A stretch of DNA of 64,000 bases, taken from the NCBI GenBank assembly GCA_019359125.1, contig JAHHHY010000007.1, forward strand, positions 1-64,000, given 5' to 3'. A model generated the notes under the pieces. The model saw only the letters and a list, made by a program, of their open reading frames with translations. It was not told where the DNA came from and did not search any database. Both the position numbers and the translations under genes were made by a program. Positions 8,537-17,189 of this stretch are shown one piece after another. This DNA comes from Pleurocapsa minor GSE-CHR-MK 17-07R. Its GTDB lineage: Bacteria > Chloroflexota > Anaerolineae > Aggregatilineales > Phototrophicaceae. Positions within the stretch are counted from its first letter, which is position 1, and each line of letters starts with the position of its first letter.

Positions 8537-9334
8537 TCATCCCCGCACCACCCACGCGCCGCCGACGCGCACGACACGCGGAGACAGCCGCCACAGCAGC
8601 GGACTCAGGGCAGCGCGCAGCGGCAGCATCACCAGCCGGGTGGCGTCCGGCGTGCGGATGCCCGCCTCGGCATAATAGCGGTCGATCTGCGCGGTCTTCT
8701 GCTCGGCATGCTCGCGGAAGGCCGCCAGCGTCTGGTCCAGCGTATACAGCGGGGTGTGCGCGGCCATGCGCCGCCACAGGTCAAAGTCCATGGCATAGCG
8801 CCGGGTGGTGTCGATACGCCCGCCTGCCGCGTCCCACAGTCCCCGCCGCCAGAATGTGCCTTCCTGGCGAATGAAGCCCCAGCCGCGCCCGTGATACGCG
8901 CCGCGCCGGATCAGCCCGCGCAGGCGGCCTGTCTTGATGGGCGACCGGCGCAGATGGCCAGCGGCGTCCATGTTGGCGGGCTGGCCGGTCAGCCAGTCGA
9001 CCTGGGGGAACCCCGCGAACACCTCGCCCACGGCATGCAGCGCGCCCGGCAGCAGCACATCGTCGCTGTTCAGCCAGGTCATCACCGCGCCGGTCGTGCG
9101 CGCAAAGCCCAGGTTGAGCGCGTCAGACTGGCCGCCGTCGGGCGCGCTCGTCCAGTAGGCCAGCCTGTCGGCATAGCGGCGGATGATGTCCGCGCTGCCG
9201 TCGGTGCTGCCGCCGTCCATGACGATGACGTCCAGCGCGGGATAGTTTTGCGAGAAGATGCTGTCCAGCGTGGCGGGCAGATAGCGGGCCTGCTGGAAAG
9301 AGGGGACGACGATCGAGATCAGCGGGAGGGTCAT
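8537..9334 (-). CDS. Family 2 glycosyltransferase
   Basis: A cytoplasmic, GT-A fold enzyme that transfers sugar from a nucleotide donor to a glycan or lipid acceptor. The 265-residue protein has the ISIVVPSFQQARYLPATLDSIFSQ opening, the DGGSTDGS loop, and NSDDV as the metal-binding DxD equivalent. An acceptor region with WGFIRQEGTFWRR and MDFDLWRRM follows. It begins 10 bp after the ABC ATPase stop and is the last gene of an SDR - ABC - GT unit, so it is likely translated from that mRNA. No strong ribosome site is seen. The acceptor is unknown. Confidence 0.87.
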   Translation of the reverse strand: MTLPLISIVVPSFQQARYLPATLDSIFSQNYPALDVIVMDGGSTDGSADIIRRYADRLAYWTSAPDGGQSDALNLGFARTTGAVMTWLNSDDVLLPGALHAVGEVFAGFPQVDWLTGQPANMDAAGHLRRSPIKTGRLRGLIRRGAYHGRGWGFIRQEGTFWRRGLWDAAGGRIDTTRRYAMDFDLWRRMAAHTPLYTLDQTLAAFREHAEQKTAQIDRYYAEAGIRTPDATRLVMLPLRAALSPLLWRLSPRVVRVGGAWVVRG

Positions 9335-9344
9335 ACCGGCGCGA

Positions 9345-10127
9345 TTAGCAGTCGCCGCACGCGTGCTCGTCGATAAACACTTCCTGCGCCTCGTCACCGT
9401 CAAAGGCGACCACGCGCCGCCCGAACAGGTCGGCCAGGTGCGCCCGCGTGAACACCTGCTGCGGCGACCCGAACGCGATCATCTTTTTGCGCAGCGCCAG
9501 CACCTTGTTGAAATGCTCGCGCGCCTGCTCCAGGTCATGCGTGCACACGATCAGCGTGATGCCTTCGGCATTCAGGCGCAGCAGCACGCCCAGCATCTCG
9601 GCCTCGGCCGACACGTCTACGCCGGCAAACGGCTCGTCTAGGATAAGCACGTCGGCCTGCTGGGCCAGCGCCCGGGCGATGAAGACGCGCCGCCGCTGTC
9701 CGCCGGATAGCTCGCCAATCTGCCGCGCTGCAAAGGCGCCCAGCCCGACGCGCTCCAGGGCTTTCTGGGCGCGCTCACGCTGTTTGCGGCCGGGCAGGCG
9801 CAGCCAGCCGACCTCGCGCCACATGCCCATGACGACCGCATCCAGCACGCTGACCGGAAAATCCCAGTCGAGCTGGTCCTGCTGCGCCACATAGCCCATG
9901 CGCTGTGGGTCGCCGTCGATGCTGATGCTGCCGCGATTTGTCTTCAGCAGGCCCAGCATCGCCTTGACGAGCGTGCTTTTGCCGGCGCCGTTCGGCCCGA
10001 TGATGGCCATGCGGTCGCCGGCATGAATGTGAAACGAGACACCTTCCAGCACAGGCGCATCCTCATAGACGACGCTCAGGTCATCGACGCGGATAATCGT
10101 CGGGCGGGGGGCGGGGACGGCGCTCAT
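9345..10127 (-). CDS. ABC transporter ATP-binding protein, manganese/zinc type
   Basis: The 260-residue ATPase has Walker A GPNGAGKST (about 44-52), a Q-loop in YVAQQDQLDWDFPVSVLDAVVMGMW, the LSGGQRRR signature, Walker B VLILDEPF and the CTHD H-loop. The Q-loop region is the one typical of ATPases in metal ABC importers of the ZnuC/MntB group. No metal permease or binding protein is nearby; the neighbours are an SDR (4 bp upstream) and a glycosyltransferase. It may therefore serve a remote permease. The C-terminus ends in HACGDC, a possible metal ligand. Confidence 0.85.
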   Translation of the reverse strand: MSAVPAPRPTIIRVDDLSVVYEDAPVLEGVSFHIHAGDRMAIIGPNGAGKSTLVKAMLGLLKTNRGSISIDGDPQRMGYVAQQDQLDWDFPVSVLDAVVMGMWREVGWLRLPGRKQRERAQKALERVGLGAFAARQIGELSGGQRRRVFIARALAQQADVLILDEPFAGVDVSAEAEMLGVLLRLNAEGITLIVCTHDLEQAREHFNKVLALRKKMIAFGSPQQVFTRAHLADLFGRRVVAFDGDEAQEVFIDEHACGDC

Positions 10128-10131
10128 CGGG

Positions 10132-11070
10132 CTAGGCCTGCGCTGCTTCAGCGGCGCGCCAGGTGATGAGCAGGTCGTCGATGCCCTGTTTGTAGGTCGG
10201 GAAAGCCGGCTTCCAGCCCAGCACCTCGCGGCCTTCGGGCGAGACGGCCTCGGCGTGCATGTGCATCAGCGCGGACTGCACCTTGTCGAACGGGCTGCGC
10301 AGCATGAAGCGCGGCGCGGACGACGGGGCGCTAAAGCCCTGCACCGAAGCGAAATAGCCGATAAAGTCGATCGGGCTGGCGGCCTGGTCATCGGTGATCG
10401 AGAGCGTCTGGCCGGCAGGGCGGGACTGCAAGGCCGCGACGAGTGCGGCTGCCGCATCGCTGGCATACAGCCAGTGCGTCTTGTGGGCGCTGCCGGGATG
10501 CACTGGGCGTCCCATGCGCAGCGTGTGCACCAGCCCGGCCAGCTCGGCCGAGTCAGCGCCGTAAATTGTGCCGAAGCGCAGCACGCAGGCGGGCACGCTG
10601 CCGCCCAGCAGGGTCTTTTCAGCGGCGCGCACGGCCTTCAGGAACGGCTTGGCGTCGGCGCCGTGTTCGCCCGCCGGGGTGTCGGCAAACACATAGCTGG
10701 TGCCCACGATGAATTCAACGCCTGCGTCGGCGGCAGCCTGCGCCACCGAGTCGGCCAGCTCGTTGATGCGCAGGTCCCAGTGCTGGGTCACCTGCGGTGC
10801 ATGATTGGCCGCCTGCGGCGCGCAGTGGATGAGCAGTTTCGCGCCCGTGCCGGCGATGGCGCTGCGCAGCTCGCCTGCCCGATACAGGTCGGGATAGGCG
10901 GGCATCACGCCGTCGGCGCGCAGGGCCAGGCCTTCTGCTGCGCCGGTCGCTGTGCCGATCACTTTATGGCCGTGGGCGGCCAGCATCCTGCTCAGGGCAC
11001 GGCCGACGGGGGTCGTCGCGCCAGTCACAAACACGGTCAGCGGGGCAGTCGTTGTGATTTCAGAAGTCAT
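10132..11070 (-). CDS. NAD(P)-dependent epimerase/dehydratase-like protein (extended SDR)
   Basis: A 312-residue Rossmann-fold protein with a TGATTPVGRAL dinucleotide loop, a GTSYVFAD strand and a VLRFGTIYG segment as in nucleotide-sugar epimerases. The usual active-site YxxxK is not evident: the expected place reads KPFLKAVRAAEKTL, so it may be non-catalytic or act differently. The C-terminal part (VLGWKPAFPTYKQGIDDLL) resembles sugar-epimerase tails. It is first in the operon with the ABC ATPase and glycosyltransferase. Confidence 0.7.
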   Translation of the reverse strand: MTSEITTTAPLTVFVTGATTPVGRALSRMLAAHGHKVIGTATGAAEGLALRADGVMPAYPDLYRAGELRSAIAGTGAKLLIHCAPQAANHAPQVTQHWDLRINELADSVAQAAADAGVEFIVGTSYVFADTPAGEHGADAKPFLKAVRAAEKTLLGGSVPACVLRFGTIYGADSAELAGLVHTLRMGRPVHPGSAHKTHWLYASDAAAALVAALQSRPAGQTLSITDDQAASPIDFIGYFASVQGFSAPSSAPRFMLRSPFDKVQSALMHMHAEAVSPEGREVLGWKPAFPTYKQGIDDLLITWRAAEAAQA

Positions 11071-11292
11071 GTTTTCGCGGCTTTCGGTAGCACCAGGGCA
11101 TGTCGGGAATTTTATGGATTATGCCACCGAACGACGTCTGTTGAAAGTTGAAAGTCAAATTGGCGTCATCCGGGCAGTGCGCAGGGCAGCAGGTGGCTGT
11201 CACGTATTCTGTTGGGCGGGGGATATGGTAAGATGGGACTGGCTGTAAGCCACTACACACAGACTGCCCGTTCATCAGGCTAAGGAATCCCC

Positions 11293-12105
11293 GTGACTGA
11301 CCAACCCATCCAGACACCCCCGTCGCCACCGCAGACACCCGTGCCGTCCCCGTCCGACCCGCTGATTGCCGTTAATCGGGGCTCGCTGGGCGTGATCGTC
11401 GTCGGCCTGACCTTTTTCATCGTCGGCGTGCTGGTGGGCGTGCTGGGCTATGACCGCTTCGCCTCGAACAATCGCGCCGAAAACGAAGAGCTGCTCAGCG
11501 CGGCTGTCGCCACCTTTGCGGCGGTCGTGCCCCAGGGCGGCGGCAACCAGGTAGTCGCCCAGCCCACCCGTGACCCGAACGCGCGCTACGAGGTCTCGGC
11601 CGATGATGACCCGTTCCTCGGCGCGGAAGATGCCCCCATCCAGATCGTCTCGTTTGAGGACTTCCGCTGCGGCTTCTGCAAACGTTTCAATGACCAGACT
11701 ATTGAGCCGCTGCTGGCCGAATATGGCGACCGCGTGCGCTTCGTCTTCCGCGATTATCCCATCCTGGGGCCGGACTCAGTGCAGGCTGCGCTGGCCGGTG
11801 AGTGCGCCCACGACCAGGACAAGTTCTGGGAGCTGCACACGCTGCTCTATGCCGACCAGATCCTGACGCGTGATGCCTTCATTGCCCATGCCACCGCGCT
11901 CGAAATGGACGTGCCTGCGTTTACCGAATGCCTCGATAACGCCGTGTATCAGTCTGAAATCCAGGCCGATTATCAGGCGGGCGCATCGGTGGGCGTAGGC
12001 GGCACGCCGACCTTTTTCATCAACGGGCGTATTCTGGTGGGCGCTCAGCCGCTGGAAAGCTTCGTGCAGTACATCGAGGAAGAGCTGGCCGCGCAGGCCA
12101 GCTAG
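11293..12105 (+). CDS. Membrane-anchored DsbA-family thiol oxidoreductase
   Basis: A 270-residue extracytoplasmic redox protein. A Pro-rich cytoplasmic N-terminus is followed by one membrane helix (about 33-53) and then a thioredoxin-fold domain with C126-G-F-C129 in FEDFRCGFCKRF. The helical insert contains an additional Cys pair (GECAH and TECLD), and the cis-Pro loop reads VGGTPTFFING. Family members oxidise or isomerise disulfides of exported proteins. The start is GTG with AAGG 7 bases upstream. It stands alone; no DsbB/VKOR partner is adjacent. Confidence 0.88.
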   Translation: MTDQPIQTPPSPPQTPVPSPSDPLIAVNRGSLGVIVVGLTFFIVGVLVGVLGYDRFASNNRAENEELLSAAVATFAAVVPQGGGNQVVAQPTRDPNARYEVSADDDPFLGAEDAPIQIVSFEDFRCGFCKRFNDQTIEPLLAEYGDRVRFVFRDYPILGPDSVQAALAGECAHDQDKFWELHTLLYADQILTRDAFIAHATALEMDVPAFTECLDNAVYQSEIQADYQAGASVGVGGTPTFFINGRILVGAQPLESFVQYIEEELAAQAS

Positions 12106-12179
12106 GCGCGCAGGGGAAAATTCACCAGGACGGACACGCAGAGGCTTGTCTGAAAACGAGTGTTATGGCTTGTTTCGGC

Positions 12180-12311
12180 GGGCGCGTCGCGACGCGCCCC
12201 TACGGCGGCAAGCCCGGCAGTTTACGATAGCCTGCCGCGACGCCGAATATCCCCCGTGTAGATGTCTACCTCATGAGGTTGGAAATTGTAGGGGCGCCTC
12301 GCGAGGCGCCC
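12180..12311. repeat. Pair of GC-rich palindromes in the 12106-12460 gap
   Basis: This 355-bp gap has no gene. It holds two perfect 20-bp palindromes, 12180-12199 (arm GGGCGCGTCG) and 12292-12311 (arm GGGCGCCTCG). The outer flanks are CCCCTAC and GTAGGGG, so the stretch could be one element with inward-facing ends. Related GTAGGG/CCCTAC palindromes occur at 16.7-17.2, 52.39 and 62.72 kb. Confidence 0.7.
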
Positions 12312-12460
12312 TGGGGTATCATCCGCATTTCGGACATTCAGGTCTGCTCCGCAGAATCCGACTTTTTAAGCTAAAACAAACCTGTCCGGCCCCTACGATT
12401 ACGACATATCTCCCGGACACCACGAACGATCTGCGGTAGCCGTCGACAAACGCTTTTTTT

Positions 12461-12769
12461 CTATTTCTCAAACAGGGCTTCGGCCAGCGGCCGGTAAAAC
12501 GGATCATCGAGGGTGGCGGTGCGCAGCGCCGAGCGCACGCTGGCATCGGCATGGTCCAGCGCGTCGCGGCAGTCGGGCAGGGCGCGATAAAATGCGTTCT
12601 GCGACCCGCCGCGTGTGCGATAGGTCAGCAGCGCGTGCAAAAACGAAACGCCGGGGTCACGCGGGGTCTGGCGCCAGGCCAGATGCACGCGCGCCATGGC
12701 CTCCTGCATGGCCCCGGTGGCGCATAATCTGTGCAGCTCTGAAATCAATCCTTGCAGGGAAGCATCCAC
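12461..12769 (-). CDS. Hypothetical protein, 102 residues
   Basis: Not recognised. It is predicted to be all helical. The helix-turn-helix spacing (GLISELHRLCATGAMQEAMARVHLAWRQTPRDPGVSFLHALLTYR) is reminiscent of TPR-like repeats. It lies between the palindrome region and the histidine kinase, on the same strand as the kinase but about 100 bp after its stop. It could be a genuine small gene or a spurious frame. Confidence 0.4.
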   Translation of the reverse strand: MDASLQGLISELHRLCATGAMQEAMARVHLAWRQTPRDPGVSFLHALLTYRTRGGSQNAFYRALPDCRDALDHADASVRSALRTATLDDPFYRPLAEALFEK

Positions 12770-12869
12770 GCAGGTTTCTCTTTTGGGGTGTCAGGACGAA
12801 AGCATTATTGAGGGTTGCGGCGCTATTATGCCCACGCTTGTGTCCGCTGGCAACGCCATGGACCCATGA

Positions 12870-15254
12870 CTATTTGGAGAGGGGTGCCGATTCTTCTGCC
12901 ACCGGTAGCCAGAAGCTGAAGCGGCTGCCCATGCCCAGCTCGCTCTCCACGCCGATACGGCCACCATGCAGCTCGACAATTTCCTGGCTGATGCCCAGCC
13001 CCAGGCCAGTGCCTTCCACCTGATTCTGCACGCGGAAAAAGGGCTGGAACACGTGGGACAAATGCTCCTGCGCGATGCCCACCCCGGTATCTTCCACCTC
13101 GACGATTGAATAACCGTTCCGGCCGCCGGCCCCTTTGGCGGTGAGCAGGCGCACCGTGATCGAACCGCCGGCGGGCGTGTAATTGATCGCATTGGTAATC
13201 AGGTTGGTGACCACCTGAATGATGCGTTCCGGGTCGATGTCGACCATGATCGATGTCACGGGCGATTCCAGCGTCATCGACAGCCCCTTGCGTTCTGCTT
13301 CCGGCTGCTGGGTCAGCACGGTCGACTCCACCACGCTGTACAGGTTGGTGACGCGCTTGTTCAGCGCGATGATGCCGCGCTCGAAGCGTGACAGGTCCAG
13401 CAGCCCTTCCACCAGACGGCGCATGCGGTCGGTCACTTCTTCCAGCACGCGCATGTGCTGTTCCATGCGTTCAGGTTGTTTGCGCAGCAGATACAGGCGC
13501 GTCTTCAGGTTGGTGATCGGCGTGCGCAGCTCGTGGCTGGCATAAGCCACGAAGCGCGTCTGCTGGGCTTTCAGCTCCTGGTCCTGGCTGATATCGCGCA
13601 TCACCGTGACCGCGCCGGGAAGCTGGCCTTCTTCGCTGGCCATCAGCAGGGTGGTCGTGGCGGCCACATCGATGACCGTCCCGTCTTTCCTGCGGATTTT
13701 GATTTCCTCGACGGATTTGCCATCCTGAATCAGGGTGTTCACCACGCGTTCCACGTCTGCGGGAAAGTCTTCCGTCGTCAGCGACGCTTTGCGCAGCAGC
13801 GATGGATCCGCCCGCAGTTCTTCCTGCGAATAGCCCAGCAGGCGCGTCATGCCCGGGTTACAGAATTGCACGACCAGGTTCTGATTGTTGTCTCGCGTCG
13901 TGTAAAATACGCCTTCGCTGATAGCGTCCAGGATGGCGCTCAACTGTTTGCGTTCGGTTTCCAGCTCGGCTGTGCGCGCACGCACGCGCGCATCCAGCGC
14001 CAGCGTCTGTTCGCGCAGGCGGTCGTACAGCGCGGCGTTGCGCAGCGCGATGGCCGCCGTGTCTGCAAACGACTGTAGATTTTGCGCATCCATCTCGCTG
14101 AACTGATTCGTCCGTTCGCTGTCCAGCATCAGGAACCCGATCAGCGTGTCCCCATCCACAATGGGCGCGCCCAGAGCCGACATCACCCACAGCGACTCTT
14201 CTAACATCAGCCAGCCGGGGAACATGCGCGTGTTGGCGATATTCAGCGCGCGCCGCGAGTCGCGCATGATGCGCAGGTTGACCGTCTCGCTGATGATGAA
14301 GCGAAATTCAGACAGGTGTTCCACCGAGATGCGTGATTCATAGCCGTGGTGGCGCACGACTTTGGCGGTATCGCCATCCACCAGCATGATATTGGCGGCA
14401 TCGGCATGCACCACATTTTTGACTTCCGCCAGCATGCGGTCGAGCACTTCGTTGATATTCAGCGCGCTGGAGACGAGCGCGGTCGTCTTGCGCAGCGCCT
14501 CCACCAGCCGACGCTGTTCGCGGAATGCATGTTCGGCGCGTGCGCGCTTGGTATTGTCGAGGACGATGGTGTGCAGGCGGGTTTCACTGCCCATGTCCAC
14601 CGGCGTGGAGAACAGCTTGACGTGGCGCACGCGCCCGGACCGGGTGCGGTGGCGAAAGCCAAACAGCGTACTGCCCGGATCCGGATCATCCGCGTCATCC
14701 TGTCCGGTGACGTCGATATCCTGCAGGCGCAAAGCGCGGATTTCGTCGCGGGTGTAGCCGTAGAGCGCGCAGGCGGCATGGTTGGCATCGACGATGTAGC
14801 CGGTTTCGGGATTGATCAGCAGTTGGGCGGCCTGGCTTTTCTCGAAAATCTGCGACCACGAGGGTTCTTGCTCTGGCGTGGACAGTGCAGCAGTCATAAG
14901 CTGCTTTACGCGATGCACCATCACTTCGGCGCTGGCCGGCCACGCCAGAAAGTCGGTCGCACCTGCGGCCAGTGCCTTGTCGGCTGCGCCCTCTGTATAT
15001 GGCACCAGCGTCAGCAGGGGCACAGCGCCCGCGCCCGCCAGCCGCAGCGTGCTGATGTCATTGAATTGTTCGGCGCTGTCGTGGCAGTCGACGATGATGA
15101 GGTCTGGCGGGGTATCTTTCAGGGCACTCAGGGCTTCAAGCAACGTGGGCGCGCGCGCCATATCAACCATGTCGCCCAGGCGCGCATCAGCCAGCGCCCA
15201 CACAGCGTCGTGTGGCGTGACAATCAATGCCCTCTGTCGGACGGACTGTGGCAT
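12870..15254 (-). CDS. Multidomain hybrid-like sensor histidine kinase (REC-PAS-GAF-PAS-HisKA-HATPase)
   Basis: A 794-residue soluble kinase without membrane segments. In order: a receiver-like domain (about 6-120, IIVDCHDS), PAS (about 130-245), GAF (about 270-425), a coiled linker, PAS (about 455-575), HisKA with H574 in YASHELRTP, and HATPase_c with [15 protein letters not shown] (N box), VEDTGVGI (G1) and GTGLGLGI (G2). The receiver is degenerate: the acidic pocket is reduced and the conserved KP is WP, so it may sense a ligand or protein instead of accepting phosphate. No response regulator is adjacent. An 8-bp inverted repeat lies 22 bases upstream. Confidence 0.9.
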   Translation of the reverse strand: MPQSVRQRALIVTPHDAVWALADARLGDMVDMARAPTLLEALSALKDTPPDLIIVDCHDSAEQFNDISTLRLAGAGAVPLLTLVPYTEGAADKALAAGATDFLAWPASAEVMVHRVKQLMTAALSTPEQEPSWSQIFEKSQAAQLLINPETGYIVDANHAACALYGYTRDEIRALRLQDIDVTGQDDADDPDPGSTLFGFRHRTRSGRVRHVKLFSTPVDMGSETRLHTIVLDNTKRARAEHAFREQRRLVEALRKTTALVSSALNINEVLDRMLAEVKNVVHADAANIMLVDGDTAKVVRHHGYESRISVEHLSEFRFIISETVNLRIMRDSRRALNIANTRMFPGWLMLEESLWVMSALGAPIVDGDTLIGFLMLDSERTNQFSEMDAQNLQSFADTAAIALRNAALYDRLREQTLALDARVRARTAELETERKQLSAILDAISEGVFYTTRDNNQNLVVQFCNPGMTRLLGYSQEELRADPSLLRKASLTTEDFPADVERVVNTLIQDGKSVEEIKIRRKDGTVIDVAATTTLLMASEEGQLPGAVTVMRDISQDQELKAQQTRFVAYASHELRTPITNLKTRLYLLRKQPERMEQHMRVLEEVTDRMRRLVEGLLDLSRFERGIIALNKRVTNLYSVVESTVLTQQPEAERKGLSMTLESPVTSIMVDIDPERIIQVVTNLITNAINYTPAGGSITVRLLTAKGAGGRNGYSIVEVEDTGVGIAQEHLSHVFQPFFRVQNQVEGTGLGLGISQEIVELHGGRIGVESELGMGSRFSFWLPVAEESAPLSK

Positions 15255-15275
15255 GGCCTAGGCAGCGCAGTCTTC

Positions 15276-15296
15276 AAATCGAATAACCTTCGATTT
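15276..15296. promoter_or_regulatory. Inverted repeat upstream of the histidine kinase
   Basis: A perfect 8-bp inverted repeat, AAATCGAA-n5-TTCGATTT, in the 141-bp gap before the kinase. A GATAAT -10-like box lies just upstream of it on the minus strand. It could be an operator for autoregulation; no matching site was found elsewhere in the window. Confidence 0.4.
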
Positions 15297-15395
15297 GTAC
15301 ATTATCAAGTCATGTCTGGGATACAACAAGTAGGATTATGTGACCCGCACGACACGCAATTGTATAGATTTTGTTAAAATTCCCGCGTCATGGAC

Positions 15396-16556
15396 CTATC
15401 CGTGCCGCTGCATGAAGCGCGCCAGCCGCTCCAGCGCCAGCATGATATTCTCGGTGCTGGTGGCATAGCTGGCGCGCACAAACCCCGCGCCGCTGTCGCC
15501 AAATGCGCTGCCCGGCACCAGCGCCACCCGTTCTTCCATCAGCAGGCGGTCGCAGAATTCCTCATCGCTCATGCCGGTGACGGCAATCGACGGGAAGGCG
15601 TAAAACGCGCCGCGCGGCTCGAAACAGCGCATGCCCAGGCTGTTGAATCCGTCCACGATCAGGCGGCGGCGGCCATCGTACTGCTCATGCATAAACTGCA
15701 CCGACTGCTCGCCATGTTCGAGGGCTTCCAGCGCGGCGGCCTGGCCCATCGTGGGCGCGCTCATGATGAGGTACTGGTGCAGCTTGCGCATGGCCTCCAT
15801 CAGCGGGGCAGGCGCGGTGATATAGCCGATGCGCCAGCCGGTCATAGCATAGCTTTTGCTCATGCCGCTCATCACGATGGTGCGGTCGAACATGCCCGGC
15901 AGCGAGGCAAAATTGACGTGATCCACGCCATACACCAGCCGCTCATAGATTTCGTCGCTCAGCACCACCAGGTCATGGCGCTCGGCCACGGCCGCCACTT
16001 CCAGCAGATACTCGCGCGAGAGCACAGCCCCGGTGGGGTTGTTCGGATAGCTGATCAGGATCGCCTTGGTGCGCGAGGTGACGGCCGCCTCCAGCGCAGC
16101 GCCGGTGACCTGGAAATCGGTGTCCGCGTAGGCATTGACCGGCACCGGCACGCCCCCCGCCATTTCCACAGCGGCTGCGTTGGCCACAAAGCACGGCTGC
16201 ACCACCAGCACCTCATCACCCGGATCGAGCACGGCCTTCAGCGCCACCCACAGCCCCTCGCTGACGCCCACCGTAACCAGCACTTCGCTGTCAGGATTGT
16301 ACGACACGCCGTACAGGCGCTCGACATAGGTGCTGATGGCGCGGCGCAGCTCAATCGTGCCGCTGTTGCTGGTGTAGGCGGTGTGGCCGCTCAGCAGGCT
16401 GTCGACGCCGGCCTGCAGGATATGCTGCGGGGTGGTGAAATTGGGTTCGCCAATGCCCAGGGTCACGACATCCTGCATGGTCGCGGCGATGTCGAAATAC
16501 TTGCGGATGCCGCTGGGGCGCATCTTCTGGACGCTCTGGGAGATAAACGAACGCAT
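15396..16556 (-). CDS. Class I/II PLP aminotransferase
   Basis: A 386-residue fold-type I aminotransferase of the aspartate/aromatic group. Visible are GIGEPNFTTP, YTSNSGTIELRRAI, SYPNNPTGAV, VLSDEIYERLVY, the Schiff-base lysine in MSGMSKSYAMTGWRIGY and the C-terminal arginine in FVRASYATS. The start at 16556 (MRSFISQSVQKM) gives a family-typical N-terminus and length; in-frame ATGs at 16571, 16580 and 16661 would add residues without similarity. Substrate is not determinable. The 85-bp tandem array lies in its upstream region. Confidence 0.87.
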   Translation of the reverse strand: MRSFISQSVQKMRPSGIRKYFDIAATMQDVVTLGIGEPNFTTPQHILQAGVDSLLSGHTAYTSNSGTIELRRAISTYVERLYGVSYNPDSEVLVTVGVSEGLWVALKAVLDPGDEVLVVQPCFVANAAAVEMAGGVPVPVNAYADTDFQVTGAALEAAVTSRTKAILISYPNNPTGAVLSREYLLEVAAVAERHDLVVLSDEIYERLVYGVDHVNFASLPGMFDRTIVMSGMSKSYAMTGWRIGYITAPAPLMEAMRKLHQYLIMSAPTMGQAAALEALEHGEQSVQFMHEQYDGRRRLIVDGFNSLGMRCFEPRGAFYAFPSIAVTGMSDEEFCDRLLMEERVALVPGSAFGDSGAGFVRASYATSTENIMLALERLARFMQRHG

Positions 16557-16722
16557 TTTCACCGTTTCCATCGACTGCATGTTTGCACCATGTGTTACAA
16601 ATTCGTCAGTATGCACATTATGCTGGATACACAGGGGCTTGTGTACGGCATGAATGTTCAATTTGCCTACAGCTTATCATACATTGTGTATGAGACGTAA
16701 TGCGGACAATGCAGGCGTAATT

Positions 16723-17173
16723 GGACAACGCAGGCATTGTCCCTACGAAAGATGCTGGGTGATCGTAGGGACGCGGCCTGCCGCGTTCGCTGAAACGCCG
16801 CGTAATCGGACAACGCAGGCGTTGTCCCTACGAAAGACGCTGGTTGATCGTAGGGACGCGGCCTGCCGCGTCCGCCGAAACGTCGTGTAATCGCACAACG
16901 CAGGCATTGTCCCTACGAAAGATGCTGGGTGATCGCAGGGACGCGGCCTGCCGCATCCGCTGAAACGCCGCGTAATCGGACAACGCAGGCGTTGTCCCTA
17001 CGAAAGATGCTGGGTGATCGTAGGGACGCGGCCTGCCGCGTCCGCTGAAACGCCGTGTAATCGGACAACGCAGGCGTTGTCCCTACGAAAGATGTCGGTT
17101 GATCGTAGGGATGCGGCCTGCCGCGTCCACTGAAACGCCGTGTAATCAGACAACGCAGGCGTTGTCCCTACGA
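16723..17173. repeat. Tandem array of an 85-bp palindromic unit (five full copies plus a partial)
   Basis: Copies begin at 16723, 16808, 16893, 16978 and 17063, each exactly 85 bp apart. A truncated copy starts at 17148, and a degenerate fragment precedes the array near 16702. Each unit contains three inverted repeats: GGACAACGC-n2-GCGTTGTCC, GGACGCGGC-n2-GCCGCGTCC, and a GTCCCTACGA/TCGTAGGGAC pair around a variable 14-base loop. Copies differ by a few substitutions, with no length changes. The array fills the gap between the aminotransferase start and the SH3/TolB-like gene end. It is not a CRISPR, as no segment is unique per unit. Confidence 0.92.
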
Positions 17174-17189
17174 TGGCTGCATTTCCCGC

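Noticed and set aside
8472..8777. A 101-codon minus-strand open frame
   Set aside because: Most of it overlaps the glycosyltransferase in another frame; only the last 22 codons are free, too short to call a gene.
16723..17173. CRISPR array
   Set aside because: Every part of the 85-bp unit repeats, so there are no unique spacers, and no cas genes are nearby.
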